A model generated the notes under the pieces. That model was not told the origin of the DNA and did not search any database. It worked only from the letters and a program-made list of their open reading frames with translations. Positions 18,378-27,614 of a stretch of DNA of 64,000 nucleotides are shown one piece after another (position 1 is the first letter of the stretch; each line of letters begins with the position of its first letter). Source of the stretch: Jaminaea rosea. Taxonomy: Eukaryota; Basidiomycota; Exobasidiomycetes; Microstromatales. Position numbers and translations under genes: made by a program. The DNA lies in NCBI RefSeq assembly GCF_003144245.1, contig NW_020289975.1, positions 1,073,496 to 1,137,495 on the forward strand, in the 5' to 3' direction.

Positions 18378-20377
18378 ATGCTCCTCTTCCCCTTCCTCGT
18401 CGTGTGTGCCTTGCTCAGCCTCACCCTGCCCTTGCAACTCGTGGCTGCTCCTTCACGTCACCTCGCCCTGGCGGCTGACGACAGGAAGACGAGCAATACA
18501 ACCTCCGTCAAGCGCTTCAGCCTGGTGGTTTCTCAAAAAACCGTCACCTTCGGCGGCCAGTCTGTCCTTGTGACCGTCTTCAACAACAGCTATCCAGGCC
18601 CTCCAATGAGGCTGCGCGTTGGCGAGAGTGAGTTGCCGCCACGCAAAAACTCTCCGTAGATGGTAGATGAATGAGCAATATCCGCTGATCCTGTCCCTGC
18701 CACGTCGCAGCCGCCCTTGTCAACGTGACCAACGCCATGACGGACCACAACACTACGGTGCACTACCACGGTCTCAGCCAGAAAATGACGCCATATGCCG
18801 ACGGGACTGTCATCTCTCAGTGGCCGATCGCGCCTGGCAAATGGTTCGAATACCAAATCAAGCCAACCCAGGAGGACGTTGGATCGCGCTACTACCATGC
18901 TCACGTCGGCCTGCAGGCCATGAGTGCTTCCGGTCCTCTCATCATCGAAGACGACAACCCTCCGTTCGAGTTCGACGAGGAGCGCACCGTCATGATCGCA
19001 GATTGGTACAACAAGACCGAGGACGTCATGACCAAGGGGCTGCTTGCCAATCCTTTCGTCTGGCTTGGCAGCGCTAACCATGTCGTCGTCAACGGTAAGG
19101 CATACACAGGCGAAGCCGGCTGGACCGATCCTCCGCACGTCATCGACGTCGACTACGGCAAAACGTACCTGCTCCGATGGATCGGCGCGCAGGGCACTAT
19201 GTATTACGTGAGCAAAGAATTGTCCTCAGCCCTCCCGATTTGCGTGCTGACATCCTGTTGTCGGTGCTGTGTCCAGTCTGTTGCCATTCTTGGCCACAAC
19301 CAGAGGCTCGTTGAGGCAGACGGCACCTATCTTCGGCCCCTTGGTGTCCAGACCCTCGAGTTCGGCGCTGGCCAGCGGTACGGCACGCTCCTCAAGACCA
19401 AGTCTGCGGCAGACATCGACAGGGACAAGAAGAATGGCTGCTACTGGGTGCGCTTGGAGGCTCAGTGGAGAAAGCCATCGACGCACGGCTGGGCATTGCT
19501 GCGGTATCCTAGTTGCAAAGTCACGACTGCACGTCCGCCCACAGTCAACAACTCAGAGACCCTGCTGCCCGTCGCCAACTTTGGGTGGGTGCAGAGCGAG
19601 CTGGCCGTCCATCCCAAATCCAACATTCGTGCGATGCCTAGCGATGCCGAAGTGACCAGGCGCCAGATCATTAGCATCCAGCAAGATCACACTTTCCCCG
19701 GCAGCTTGGGTGACGTCTGGCGCCAGAATCATTACGTATACAACGAGGAGACTACCACGCGGGTACCTTACTTGATCCAGCTCTACCTCAACATGACCGA
19801 GAAGCCCAGCTATACTCGCGCCATGAACAACAGCAGCGCCACAGGCTGGGACGAGCTCAGCAAGACATACGTCGCCAAGCAAGGCGAAGTCCTCGACATT
19901 GTCCTGATCAATCGCCCGTCGTTGCTCTCGAGGCAAGTAGAGATCCACCCCATGCATTTCCACTCATCCAAAGCATGGCACCTCGCCAGTGGCCATGGCA
20001 ACTTCAGCGACAAAGCCCTAGCTGCGGCCCGCAGGAGTGGCTACAAGAATCCTGTACCCCGTGACACCTTCAACATCTGGCCCGAGCCCGGCAGCTCGCT
20101 GAATGCTACCGACATCCTTCCTACCGGTGGAGCAGGAGGATGGACAGTGCTCCGTTACGAGGTCACAGCGGAGGAAAGTGGCGTGTGGCCGCTGCACTGC
20201 CATATTTTGGCACATCAGGTCATGGGTATGAGCTCGACCTTCGCCTTCGATGTCGACGGACTGGCGTCGAGGATGGATGGGCACGATCCCAACTATCTCA
20301 TCTACGGGAAGAATGTTATGAGTCCGTTGAGCTTCAAGGAGCTTGGGGTCAACAATGTCACAGCTGGCGCAAGTTGA
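18378..20377 (+). CDS. Secreted multicopper oxidase (laccase / ferroxidase / ascorbate-oxidase superfamily)
   Basis: Exons 18378-18627, 18711-19207 and 19277-20377 (250+497+1101 nt) give 615 residues. The start MLLFPFLVVCALLSLTLPLQ is a signal peptide. All four copper-ligand motifs are present: HYHGL, HAHVG, HPMHFH and HCHILAHQVMGM, so the type 1 and trinuclear sites should be intact, with Met as the likely axial residue. Many NxT/S sequons fit secretion. Members oxidise phenols, ascorbate or Fe(II) and reduce O2 to water. I cannot tell laccase from other branches; no C-terminal membrane anchor is seen, which argues against a Fet3-type ferroxidase. It neighbours two other secreted-protein genes. 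Confidence 0.9.
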
Positions 20378-20939
20378 AGAGTCGAAGTCGTTGCAGACGG
20401 ATCCCGCAGAGGCGAAGCCCAGAGGCGAAGCGCAAAGTCACATCCCCTACGATTGATGAATGATTTGGCAAGCTTTCTGATTCTTTGTATATAGATTCGA
20501 CCATACATATGCGATACCTCAGAATACCATCGGCCGTTCGTTTTCTCCCTCGTCGCTGGTCCCGGTGAGCTCCCCTTCGCCGTCCACGCATCTCCGTCGA
20601 CGTTCTCCAGTCTAGGCGAGCACGAGCCACCTCGCTCCGTCGAGCTTGGTCCTGGAGATGGTTGGGTCTTCGCTTCCCAACTAAGACAGGACCTCTTTCA
20701 TCAAGGTTCGCAACGCTCCCAATCAAGAATCGTCGCACCCGAAGCTGTGCCATGCCTCGAAGAAAAGACGACGCAATTGCTGCGACTTGTCAGGGTTCTG
20801 CTCGCTGGTTCAAGGTCACGCATCTTGCTCGAGGGGTATAAAGAGGGCATCGATTGAGAAAGTTGACCTAGCCTTCACTCAGCACCTTCAATACTCTAAC
20901 ACTCTCTCATCCCAAAGAACCCTCTTTTCCCCGCTCAGC
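20378..20939. promoter_or_regulatory. Upstream region of the secreted-protein gene, with TATA box
   Basis: The region lies between two + strand genes. A clear TATAAA at 20837-20842, in gaggggtataaagagg, is about 100 bp before the ATG at 20940. No further gene is seen. Confidence 0.5.
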
Positions 20940-21647
20940 ATGCTTTTCACACTCGCCTCCGCCGCCTCGCTATTGGCTGCCTCCTCCCTAGCGGTACCCG
21001 TCTCGACTGCGTCCAAAGTCATCGCTCGTGATGGCCAGATCACCTGCTCCCCGAGCTACCTCGGCGCAGGCAAGGGAGGTGGCCGCCTCATATTGAACAA
21101 TTCGACGCCCAACGGCACCTCCGCTGCTGGAAGGCCCATCCCGTACGTGGCAAAGAGCATCTCTGGCGACCCGCTCTCCGCAGCCTTGGTAGTAAATCCG
21201 GACAACATCGATGACGTGTATCGCTTCTACAGTTGCTCTTCAAAGTCCCTCGGCGTCGAAGCTAAGGAGACGGTGCGCGACGACGAGGGTAACGACATGA
21301 CGACTGACTACGGCTTGCTGGTCAAGACGTCGAAAAACGCTGGCGACCAGCCCCTGACGGACGGCAACTTCCAATGCATCGTCTCCTCGCAGTCCCCGCC
21401 TGAGGAAGACCACTTCCACTCGCCCCTCTTTGTCTCGCCTTGCACCCTTGAGGACATTGCCGAGAAGCAGAATCGCCAATTCTGGAGCGTATCAGAGGGT
21501 TCTCTGGTCTTCAAGTACAGGGGGCTACCTGAGTTTGAGCATTACCTCAAGACACGCGATGGGACGTTGGACAAAGCCCAGACGATTCTGGTGCAGCAGG
21601 GGCAGGACGTGAGATTCAATGGGCTCTACTTTGAAGATCTTGACTAA
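20940..21647 (+). CDS. Secreted protein of unknown function
   Basis: From the ATG at 20940 this is a single exon of 235 residues; the frame extends upstream to 20787, but the TATA box at 20837 and the signal peptide (MLFTLASAASLLAASSLAVP) favour 20940. The mature protein has cysteines in QITCSPSYLG, SCSS, FQCIVSS and SPCTLED, hinting at disulfides, and several NxS/T sequons near NNSTPNGTS. No transmembrane helix or GPI signal is seen. I do not recognise a family. It lies directly after the multicopper oxidase. Confidence 0.75.
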   Translation: MLFTLASAASLLAASSLAVPVSTASKVIARDGQITCSPSYLGAGKGGGRLILNNSTPNGTSAAGRPIPYVAKSISGDPLSAALVVNPDNIDDVYRFYSCSSKSLGVEAKETVRDDEGNDMTTDYGLLVKTSKNAGDQPLTDGNFQCIVSSQSPPEEDHFHSPLFVSPCTLEDIAEKQNRQFWSVSEGSLVFKYRGLPEFEHYLKTRDGTLDKAQTILVQQGQDVRFNGLYFEDLD

Positions 21648-21887
21648 GGTGTCGTGTCCGCATAGCTCTCTGTCGCTCCATAAGTGAAGAATAGATTTGG
21701 AAGAATAGATTTGTCCCTTGCTCTGAAGTGGACCTGGCTTCCTGAACCTCACTTCCCTTCTGGCCGCGCCGCCGCCGCGTCTCACCAAATTGGCGCGTCG
21801 AGTCCGACTCCACCTCCTACCATCTGCTTGTTGCTTTCTCTCCGTCCAATCCTACCCTCCGCCCAGCATCCGCACTTGATCACAAGG

Positions 21888-23239
21888 ATGGGTATCAAAG
21901 GTGGGCACACTCGTTCGCATTGACCTCATGACGAATCAGCATTCTCAAACTGCCCGTACGTCTCGCCCGCAGGCCTCACTTCGCTGATTCAGGACGAGGC
22001 GCCAGATGCAATCAAGGAGCACGACATCAAGTCCTTCTTTGGGCGAAAGGTGGCCATCGATGCGTCGATGAGCTTGTACCAGTTTCTCATCGCTGTCAGA
22101 CAGGGTGATGGACAGCAGCTCATGAATGAGAGCGGTGAGACGACCAGGTGAGAGCACGACAATTCTCATAATCGGGGTAAACAGGGCAGCATATATGCTG
22201 ACTGACATTCCCTTCTTGTCGTTGCAGTCACCTCATGGGCTTCTTCTATCGGACACTGCGCATGATAGACCACGGGATGAAACCCATGTACGTCTTCGAC
22301 GGTCAGCCTCCCGACCTCAAGAAGAAAGTGCTCGAGGCCCGCTTCGGGAAGCGCGAAGAGGCCCGAGAGAACGAGGAAGAAGAGAAGGACGTGGCAGACA
22401 ATGAGCGTCTTGACCAGCTTGCACGCAGGCAGGTCCGCCCCACTCGTACCCACAACGACGAGGTCAAACAGCTCCTCGGCCTCATGGGTATCCCCTGCGT
22501 TACCTCCCCCTCCGAAGCTGAAGCTCAGTGCGCCGAGCTCTGCCGGGCAGGCAAGGTCTATGCGGCCGGATCGGAGGACATGGACACCTTGACTTTTGCT
22601 AGCCCTCTGCTCCTCAAGCACCTCACCTTCAGCGAGCAAAAGAAGATGCCAGTCCACGAGGTAGATCTCAAGAAGACGCTCGAGGGGCTTGGCCTTACCA
22701 TGGACCAATTCATTGACCTGTGCATCCTGCTCGGCTGCGACTACATGGAGCCTGTAAAGGGCATCGGTCCAAAGACGGCCTTCAAGCTGGTCAAGGATTA
22801 TGGCACCATCGAAGCAATCCGTGAGCATCTCGAGGAGCGTGAGAAGGAGAAGGCGGCTGAGGCCGAAAAGAAGGGCAAGGACAGACCGCGTGGCGTGGTA
22901 TTCCCTGAGATCTGGCCTTTTGAAGAGGCGCGCAAGATCTTCAAGAACCCAGGCGTAGTCAAGGCAGACGATATGGAGCTCAAATGGGAGCATCCGGATG
23001 TCGAGGGACTCGTCAAGTTCCTGTGCACCGACAAGGGGTTCAGTGAGGATCGGGTTCGTAAGGGCGCTGAGAAGTTGACGAAGGCATTGGGCCAGAAGCA
23101 GCAGGGCAGACTGGACGGCTTCTTCAAGGTTGCAGCGCCTGCTAAGCGTAAGGCTGAGGACGAAGGGTCGAGCAAGGGAGCAAAGGGGGTCAAGGGAGGC
23201 AAGGGCGGTGACAAGGCGGGCGCCAAGAAGAAGAAATGA
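21888..23239 (+). CDS. FEN1: Flap endonuclease 1 (FEN1/Rad27)
   Basis: Exons 21888-21900, 21973-22147 and 22228-23239 (13+175+1012 nt) give 399 residues; exon 1 encodes only MGIK plus one base. The protein follows FEN1 throughout: [36 protein letters not shown], the catalytic EAEAQC and [11 protein letters not shown], and ILLGCDYM with the H2TH region [12 protein letters not shown]. The PCNA-binding PIP box QGRLDGFF lies about 45 residues from the end, followed by a basic lysine-rich tail. FEN1 removes 5' flaps during Okazaki-fragment processing and long-patch base-excision repair. All key acidic residues appear intact. Confidence 0.97.
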
Positions 23240-23697
23240 TGCCCTTCAGGCTTCGTATTGCAGTGAGGGATCGAGCTTCTCCACGAGAAGCCTTGCGTCC
23301 CTTCGCCTTCGCCTGCCTCCAGTGGTTCCTCTCTGTTCTATCCATCTGTACTTCTACTCTGAACCATCCGATATCTTTCTCCCGCATCTGCTCCAGCGTG
23401 ACCCTGTAGAGCGTAGGGCCCCTGACTCTGTCTCGAGGCTTCGACCCTGGTGAGAAAGGGTGGGAGTGAGAGTGGTCACGCGCGTCTGAACGACGGAGCA
23501 TCTCGCCAGCTTGACCGTGAGTGGGCGAGGATTGAGAGCACGGAGCCCGGCCTTCGTCTCGCGTGACATATGGTGAAGAATCTTGGAGGCTCCCAAGTGT
23601 GTCTGGATGAGTCCGCTGGCAGCGAAAGATGCGGTCGATCTCTTGATGACAGGTCGAGGATGTCCTCGGACATCAGACGAGACTTGCCGTCTCATCG
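23240..23697. other. Convergent intergenic region, no gene seen
   Basis: About 460 bp lie between the FEN1 and EAF6 stop codons. Only short overlapping frames without recognisable content are present. Confidence 0.4.
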
Positions 23698-24450
23698 CTA
23701 TTCCTCCCTTCTCCTCTTTTTGTCCTTCTTTTCCTTCGCAGTAGGCGTTGCGACTTCACTATCCTCGGCCGCCTGACTTTGCCTCCCCTTGTCCTTCTTC
23801 TCCTTCTTGCTCTTTTTGACTGTTCCGGTCCCTTCACTCCCTTCAGCAGCAGCAGCGCCCGAGCCACCAGCCTTCTTGGAGCTGGCTCCACTACGTGCGG
23901 CAGCAGCATCGGCGCTAGCCGCTCTCTGCTTCGCCATCTCTTCAGCGGCTTTCAACTCCAAGCTACGCTGGTACGTCAAGCTGCTCGCAGAGAAGACGCG
24001 ATCTTCTGGCGGGACCTCTCCATTCTCCATTGCAAGCTGTGCAGCCGGATTGCTAGCAGCAGCAGCAGCCGCTGCAGCCGCCGCTGCTGCCCCTCTACCA
24101 CCTGAGCTCCCCGCCGCACCCAGCCCTGCCGTCGCTTTGAGGTAGTTGTCGAAGCCCTTGATGATGTTTCCACCGGACGCGGCCGTGGACTGGAAATAGG
24201 ATCCCTCGAAGAGCCAAATTTGGGACTCGAGGTCGGCGAGAGAGCGGTCGATCGTGCGCTTCTTGGCGAGGCAGGAGTCGAGGTGAGATTTGAGGGCGTG
24301 GTAGCGTTGTTGTGCTTCTTCAAGGGATTCCGGCATCGAGGATGAGGCCGCTGGAACGTCTATGGCCTGTGCGGTTGAGGAGGACGTATTTCCTGTGCTG
24401 TTTGAAGTAGCGGCTGGGCCTGCTGATGTGTTTGTTGCTGTCGGCGCCAT
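23698..24450 (-). CDS. EAF6: NuA4 histone acetyltransferase subunit Eaf6
   Basis: The single-exon 250-residue protein contains the Eaf6/MEAF6 coiled coil and its signature: ALKSHLDSCLAKKRTIDRSL, LESQIWLFEGSYFQST and GNIIKGFDNYLK, then DRVFSASSLTYQRSL. Family proteins sit in NuA4 and related MYST acetyltransferase complexes that acetylate H4/H2A. An Ala-rich insertion (about 13 alanines near residue 130) splits the core from the FSxSS element, and the tail is Lys-rich (KKSKKEKKDK), likely nuclear. A second NuA4 subunit, EAF7, is found at 61344-62983. Confidence 0.9.
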   Translation of the reverse strand: MAPTATNTSAGPAATSNSTGNTSSSTAQAIDVPAASSSMPESLEEAQQRYHALKSHLDSCLAKKRTIDRSLADLESQIWLFEGSYFQSTAASGGNIIKGFDNYLKATAGLGAAGSSGGRGAAAAAAAAAAAASNPAAQLAMENGEVPPEDRVFSASSLTYQRSLELKAAEEMAKQRAASADAAAARSGASSKKAGGSGAAAAEGSEGTGTVKKSKKEKKDKGRQSQAAEDSEVATPTAKEKKDKKRRREE

Positions 24451-24837
24451 GTTGAGTCGAGAGCGTTGTCACGACGATGGAGATGGGGTGATGGTGGAGA
24501 GGGTCGAACGGAAAGAAGCGAGGTGAGGGACAGACGACGGTTCGCGACTTTGACTGGATTCGCGTCGCGCCCGCTACATCTATCCTCTTGCGAGCTCCTC
24601 GTGCGAGCTCACCGGAGCTATCCCAGCATCCAGAGCGCTGATAGGAACGAGCGGATGCAACAAAATGGCATAGATGAAGTCGCTACAAGGACGGTCGGCG
24701 GCGCAGCGTCAGAGCAATGCCGCACTCGGGCGGCCCGTCGAGTCAAGAGTCGACCGTATGGCTCAGACGCTCCTCTCACACCGTCAGCCTTGCTTTTATC
24801 TTCTCTCTCTGTTCTCTCTTCCATCAGCTTCAAAGCA
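24451..24837. promoter_or_regulatory. Divergent intergenic region, EAF6 / membrane-protein remnant
   Basis: This 387 bp stretch has no convincing coding content. Pyrimidine-rich sequence precedes the ATG at 24838 (cttttatcttctctctctgttctctcttcc). Confidence 0.35.
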
Positions 24838-25291
24838 ATGGCCATCGATATGGACCCACCGCCAACTTCCGGGGGCTCAATCTCTGCCGTCGTAGACCTC
24901 GACTCGCTTTGTCCCATCTACGACGACCTCATCATCTGGTCCTGCTTCGTCGTATTGTAGACGGGCGTCTGCTTCTGGGAGGGGAGACATGCGGTACAAG
25001 CAACCAGGCCTCGAGCTGAATCGCGTCTGCTGCTCTCACCAACCAGTACGTCAACACCGTCCATACGCACTGGCCCCTGATCGCGGGCAAAGAGAAGCGC
25101 AAGATGTCGGGTATCTGCTTTCTCGCTGCTCGAATGGCGCTCGCAGGCCTTTTCGTTGGACAGATGCGTTTCACAGAATGTCAGGCACCTCAACTGCCAG
25201 ATTCTTTGGTACAGCCTCGTCATCATGAGCTCCGTCGCCGTGACGGCGAGCAACGTCATCTACTGTCTTCGAGCAATAGCCAGTCAGTAGC
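24838..25291 (+). pseudogene. Decayed multi-exon membrane-protein gene
   Basis: Pieces in different frames read like one polytopic membrane protein: CPIYDDLIIWSCFVVL, TGVCFWE, YVNTVHTHWPLIAGKEKRK, a hydrophobic ICFLAARMALAGLFVGQMRF, then NCQILWYSLVIMSSVAVTAS and NVIYCLRAIA. Continuity is broken by a TAG at 24958-24960 between VVL and TGVCFWE (one base from TAC), a GG instead of GT where an intron should begin (24982; acceptor at 25045-25046), a frameshift near 25191, and another TAG at 25288-25290. The natural joins, such as WE to YVNT, suggest one ancestral gene. Further weak fragments (AAAAAWICVFEAS near 25545-25580) may be later exons. Family unknown. Assembly errors could mimic some lesions. 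Confidence 0.5.
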
Positions 25292-26291
25292 GCAAGAGCG
25301 GCGCGAGAATCATGTCCTGCTCACACTGTCGCACGTTCACCTCCTGCTTCTCGCTCGTAGCCTGGACTCGCCGCTTCTCATTCTGGGGACTGCCGCAGCT
25401 ACTCTTCCAAAGTCCACCGTTGCCGCGATGCAGCGGACCTCTCGGACGATCTTACTCCCAACTGCAGCAGCAGCGTCGTCTCGGTACAGAGGGAATTGTA
25501 TTTTGCAGTAGCAACAGTAGCCCCAGCGGAAGGATCGAATCTCGCCGCAGCAGCAGCTTGGATATGCGTCTTCGAGGCTTCGCGAGCTCTCGCATCTCAA
25601 GCAAGGACTCGGACTGTTACTACTGCCCGATCCCCGAAGATCTCTGGAAACGAAAAGAGGTGACCACATCTTGTCGAAGAGCCATGACTCCTGTGCAGTG
25701 GTATGGAGAAAGCCAGTGGGCGCAGGCGTTCCTAGCGGCGAGTGCCGAATTGTCCATCGTTGAGTCAAGCTGCTCTCATCGGATCCCTGCTTTTGAATCC
25801 TCAAAATCTCCTTGCATCCTGCACACGCCATCTCATCTCATGATATGATCCCCGGTCAGAGCAAGACGCTTCGATGAATACCTGTGCGCTACTATGAGGA
25901 TCGGTGGCGTTTGGCGTTGCGAGTCGGTGAGGACGGAACCAGCCCTCCACGTCTCCACCTCGTCTGCCTGCCGCATCTGCACAGCCGCCAAGAGCTCGAC
26001 TCTCTTTCTCCGCCAGGCACACGCACCGCTCGCACTCGTACGTCTTGCGTCAGAAGCAGCCGCGAGCCGTTTTTGACTTCTTGTCTTCGATACCATCCGC
26101 CACATCTTGACCGTCTCGCTGTCCATCCTTAGCAACCTTTCGATCACTGTACTCTGCTAGCAGCAAGGACAAGGTCGACTCACTGCTAGTAGCCAGACTG
26201 GTCCACACCCACACGCTGCCGCTACTACCAAGTCTACCAACAAGCCACGCCACCCATCCATCTACTCGTATCTCCTGATCGCATCGCACAC
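25292..26291. other. Region between membrane-protein remnant and WW-domain gene
   Basis: About 1 kb without a gene I can support. The first part may hold later exons of the decayed membrane-protein gene; hydrophobic runs occur near 25340-25420. The last 250 bp are presumably the promoter of the WW-domain gene. Overlapping ORFs on both strands lack recognisable features. Confidence 0.3.
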
Positions 26292-27299
26292 ATGACATCT
26301 TCTCCTACCGCATCCGCCACTGATGTCTCCAAGGCAGAGGCAACGCCTGACAACCCTCCGCCGGCCTACGATGCCGCCACCTCCAAGACGGCCTCGACCT
26401 CTACTGGAGCCGCCTCTCATGCAGAGGGCTCCAACTCTGCCAATGCAGCCAAGCCGGCCGAGGATGCTCGACCACTGCCTCCCGGATGGATCATGCAATA
26501 CGACAATGGGTGAGTGTGCGAGAGTGACGCCGGTCTGGAACGCATCGTGAGTACGCGCAGCTGGCTGACTGACACCTTTTTCGATCCCATCCTTCATCGC
26601 AGCCACAAGCATCACTTCTGGGTCGACACCAAAGCGACGCCCCCACGATCGATCTGGACCCACCCACTCGATGATCCCGCCTTCCTCAAGGCCAACCCTC
26701 AGTTCGCCTCTTCGAAGGGGGCAGGCTCCGGCAAGTACGCGCCACCATCGTCCGCCCCACCTGGTGCAGCCCCGCAGCATGCCCCGAGCCCAGCGGGCGA
26801 TGAGCATCGCCGCATCAAAGACGCCGGCGAACGAGCAGCTCGTCGTGCAGCAGAGAAACCCGCTCCTAGTGGGATGAAGAAGATCAGTCGCAATATGAAG
26901 GACAAGTCGACCGGGATGAACCACGTTGAGCGGGCACGCGCCAAGGCTGAGCATCGGGAGATGGAGCAGATCGCCCTCGAGCATCGACGCAAGACTGCCG
27001 AAGCGTTCATCAAAGCAGCACAGTTTGGTCAGGCGCAATACCTTGGTCGTGACGATCGTTCCGGCACTGAGTACTGGGCTGAGCCCCCTCCTCCGGGATA
27101 CCCTCCTCACCTGCTCAACCAGTTCCCGCCACCTTACGGCTTCGAGAGCAGGCGTGAGGGTCCCAGGACCTTTGTCAGGCCGGCACTCCCTACTATGGCA
27201 TACCGAGGCGGCTACGGGCCAATGGGCGGCGGCGGGATGGGCATGCCCATCGCTGGTGGTCTGCTTGGTGGTATGATGTTGGGCGGGTTGCTCTTTTAG
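26292..27299 (+). CDS. WW-domain protein with glycine-rich C-terminus
   Basis: Exons 26292-26509 and 26603-27299 (218+697 nt) give 304 residues; the 93 nt intron splits the WW domain between DNG and HKHHFW. The WW domain is LPPGWIMQYDNG, HKHHFWVDTK and SIWTHPLDDP, with both signature positions (W and W) and the terminal Pro. A PPPAYD motif upstream is a WW-binding PPxY-like site. The middle is basic and helical (ERARAKAEHREMEQIALEHRR), and the end is Gly/Met-rich and hydrophobic (GGLLGGMMLGGLLF). Similar fungal WW proteins of this shape are uncharacterised; the partner is unknown. Confidence 0.85.
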
Positions 27300-27614
27300 T
27301 GCGATGCGCTGATGCAAGCGATGAGGGATACCTAGCCTTGAATGGCCTCATACCCGGACGTCTTGGCAGCAACGTGGTCTCGACGTCACTCCTTTCGTCC
27401 CCTGTTCATATCTCCATGTCCGACGCTCCTTTGCTCTCCTCTTCTCTCCCTCTCGCCGCGAGCCGCTGTGTCATGTCGTCCTCTCGTCCTCGTCCGCTCA
27501 ATTCCATTCGTTTGCTCTCACGGCGGCTCCGCCGCGAAAAGGGATCGAGCCGGCGCCAAAGCCGCCACAGTTCCCTCTACTCTATACACCACGTCAACCT
27601 CCTCTCCCCCATCG
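27300..27614. promoter_or_regulatory. Upstream region of MSH5
   Basis: About 315 bp between the WW-gene stop and the inferred MSH5 ATG. An unspliced frame is open across part of it, but I see no conserved protein content and take it as 3' UTR plus promoter. Confidence 0.35.
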
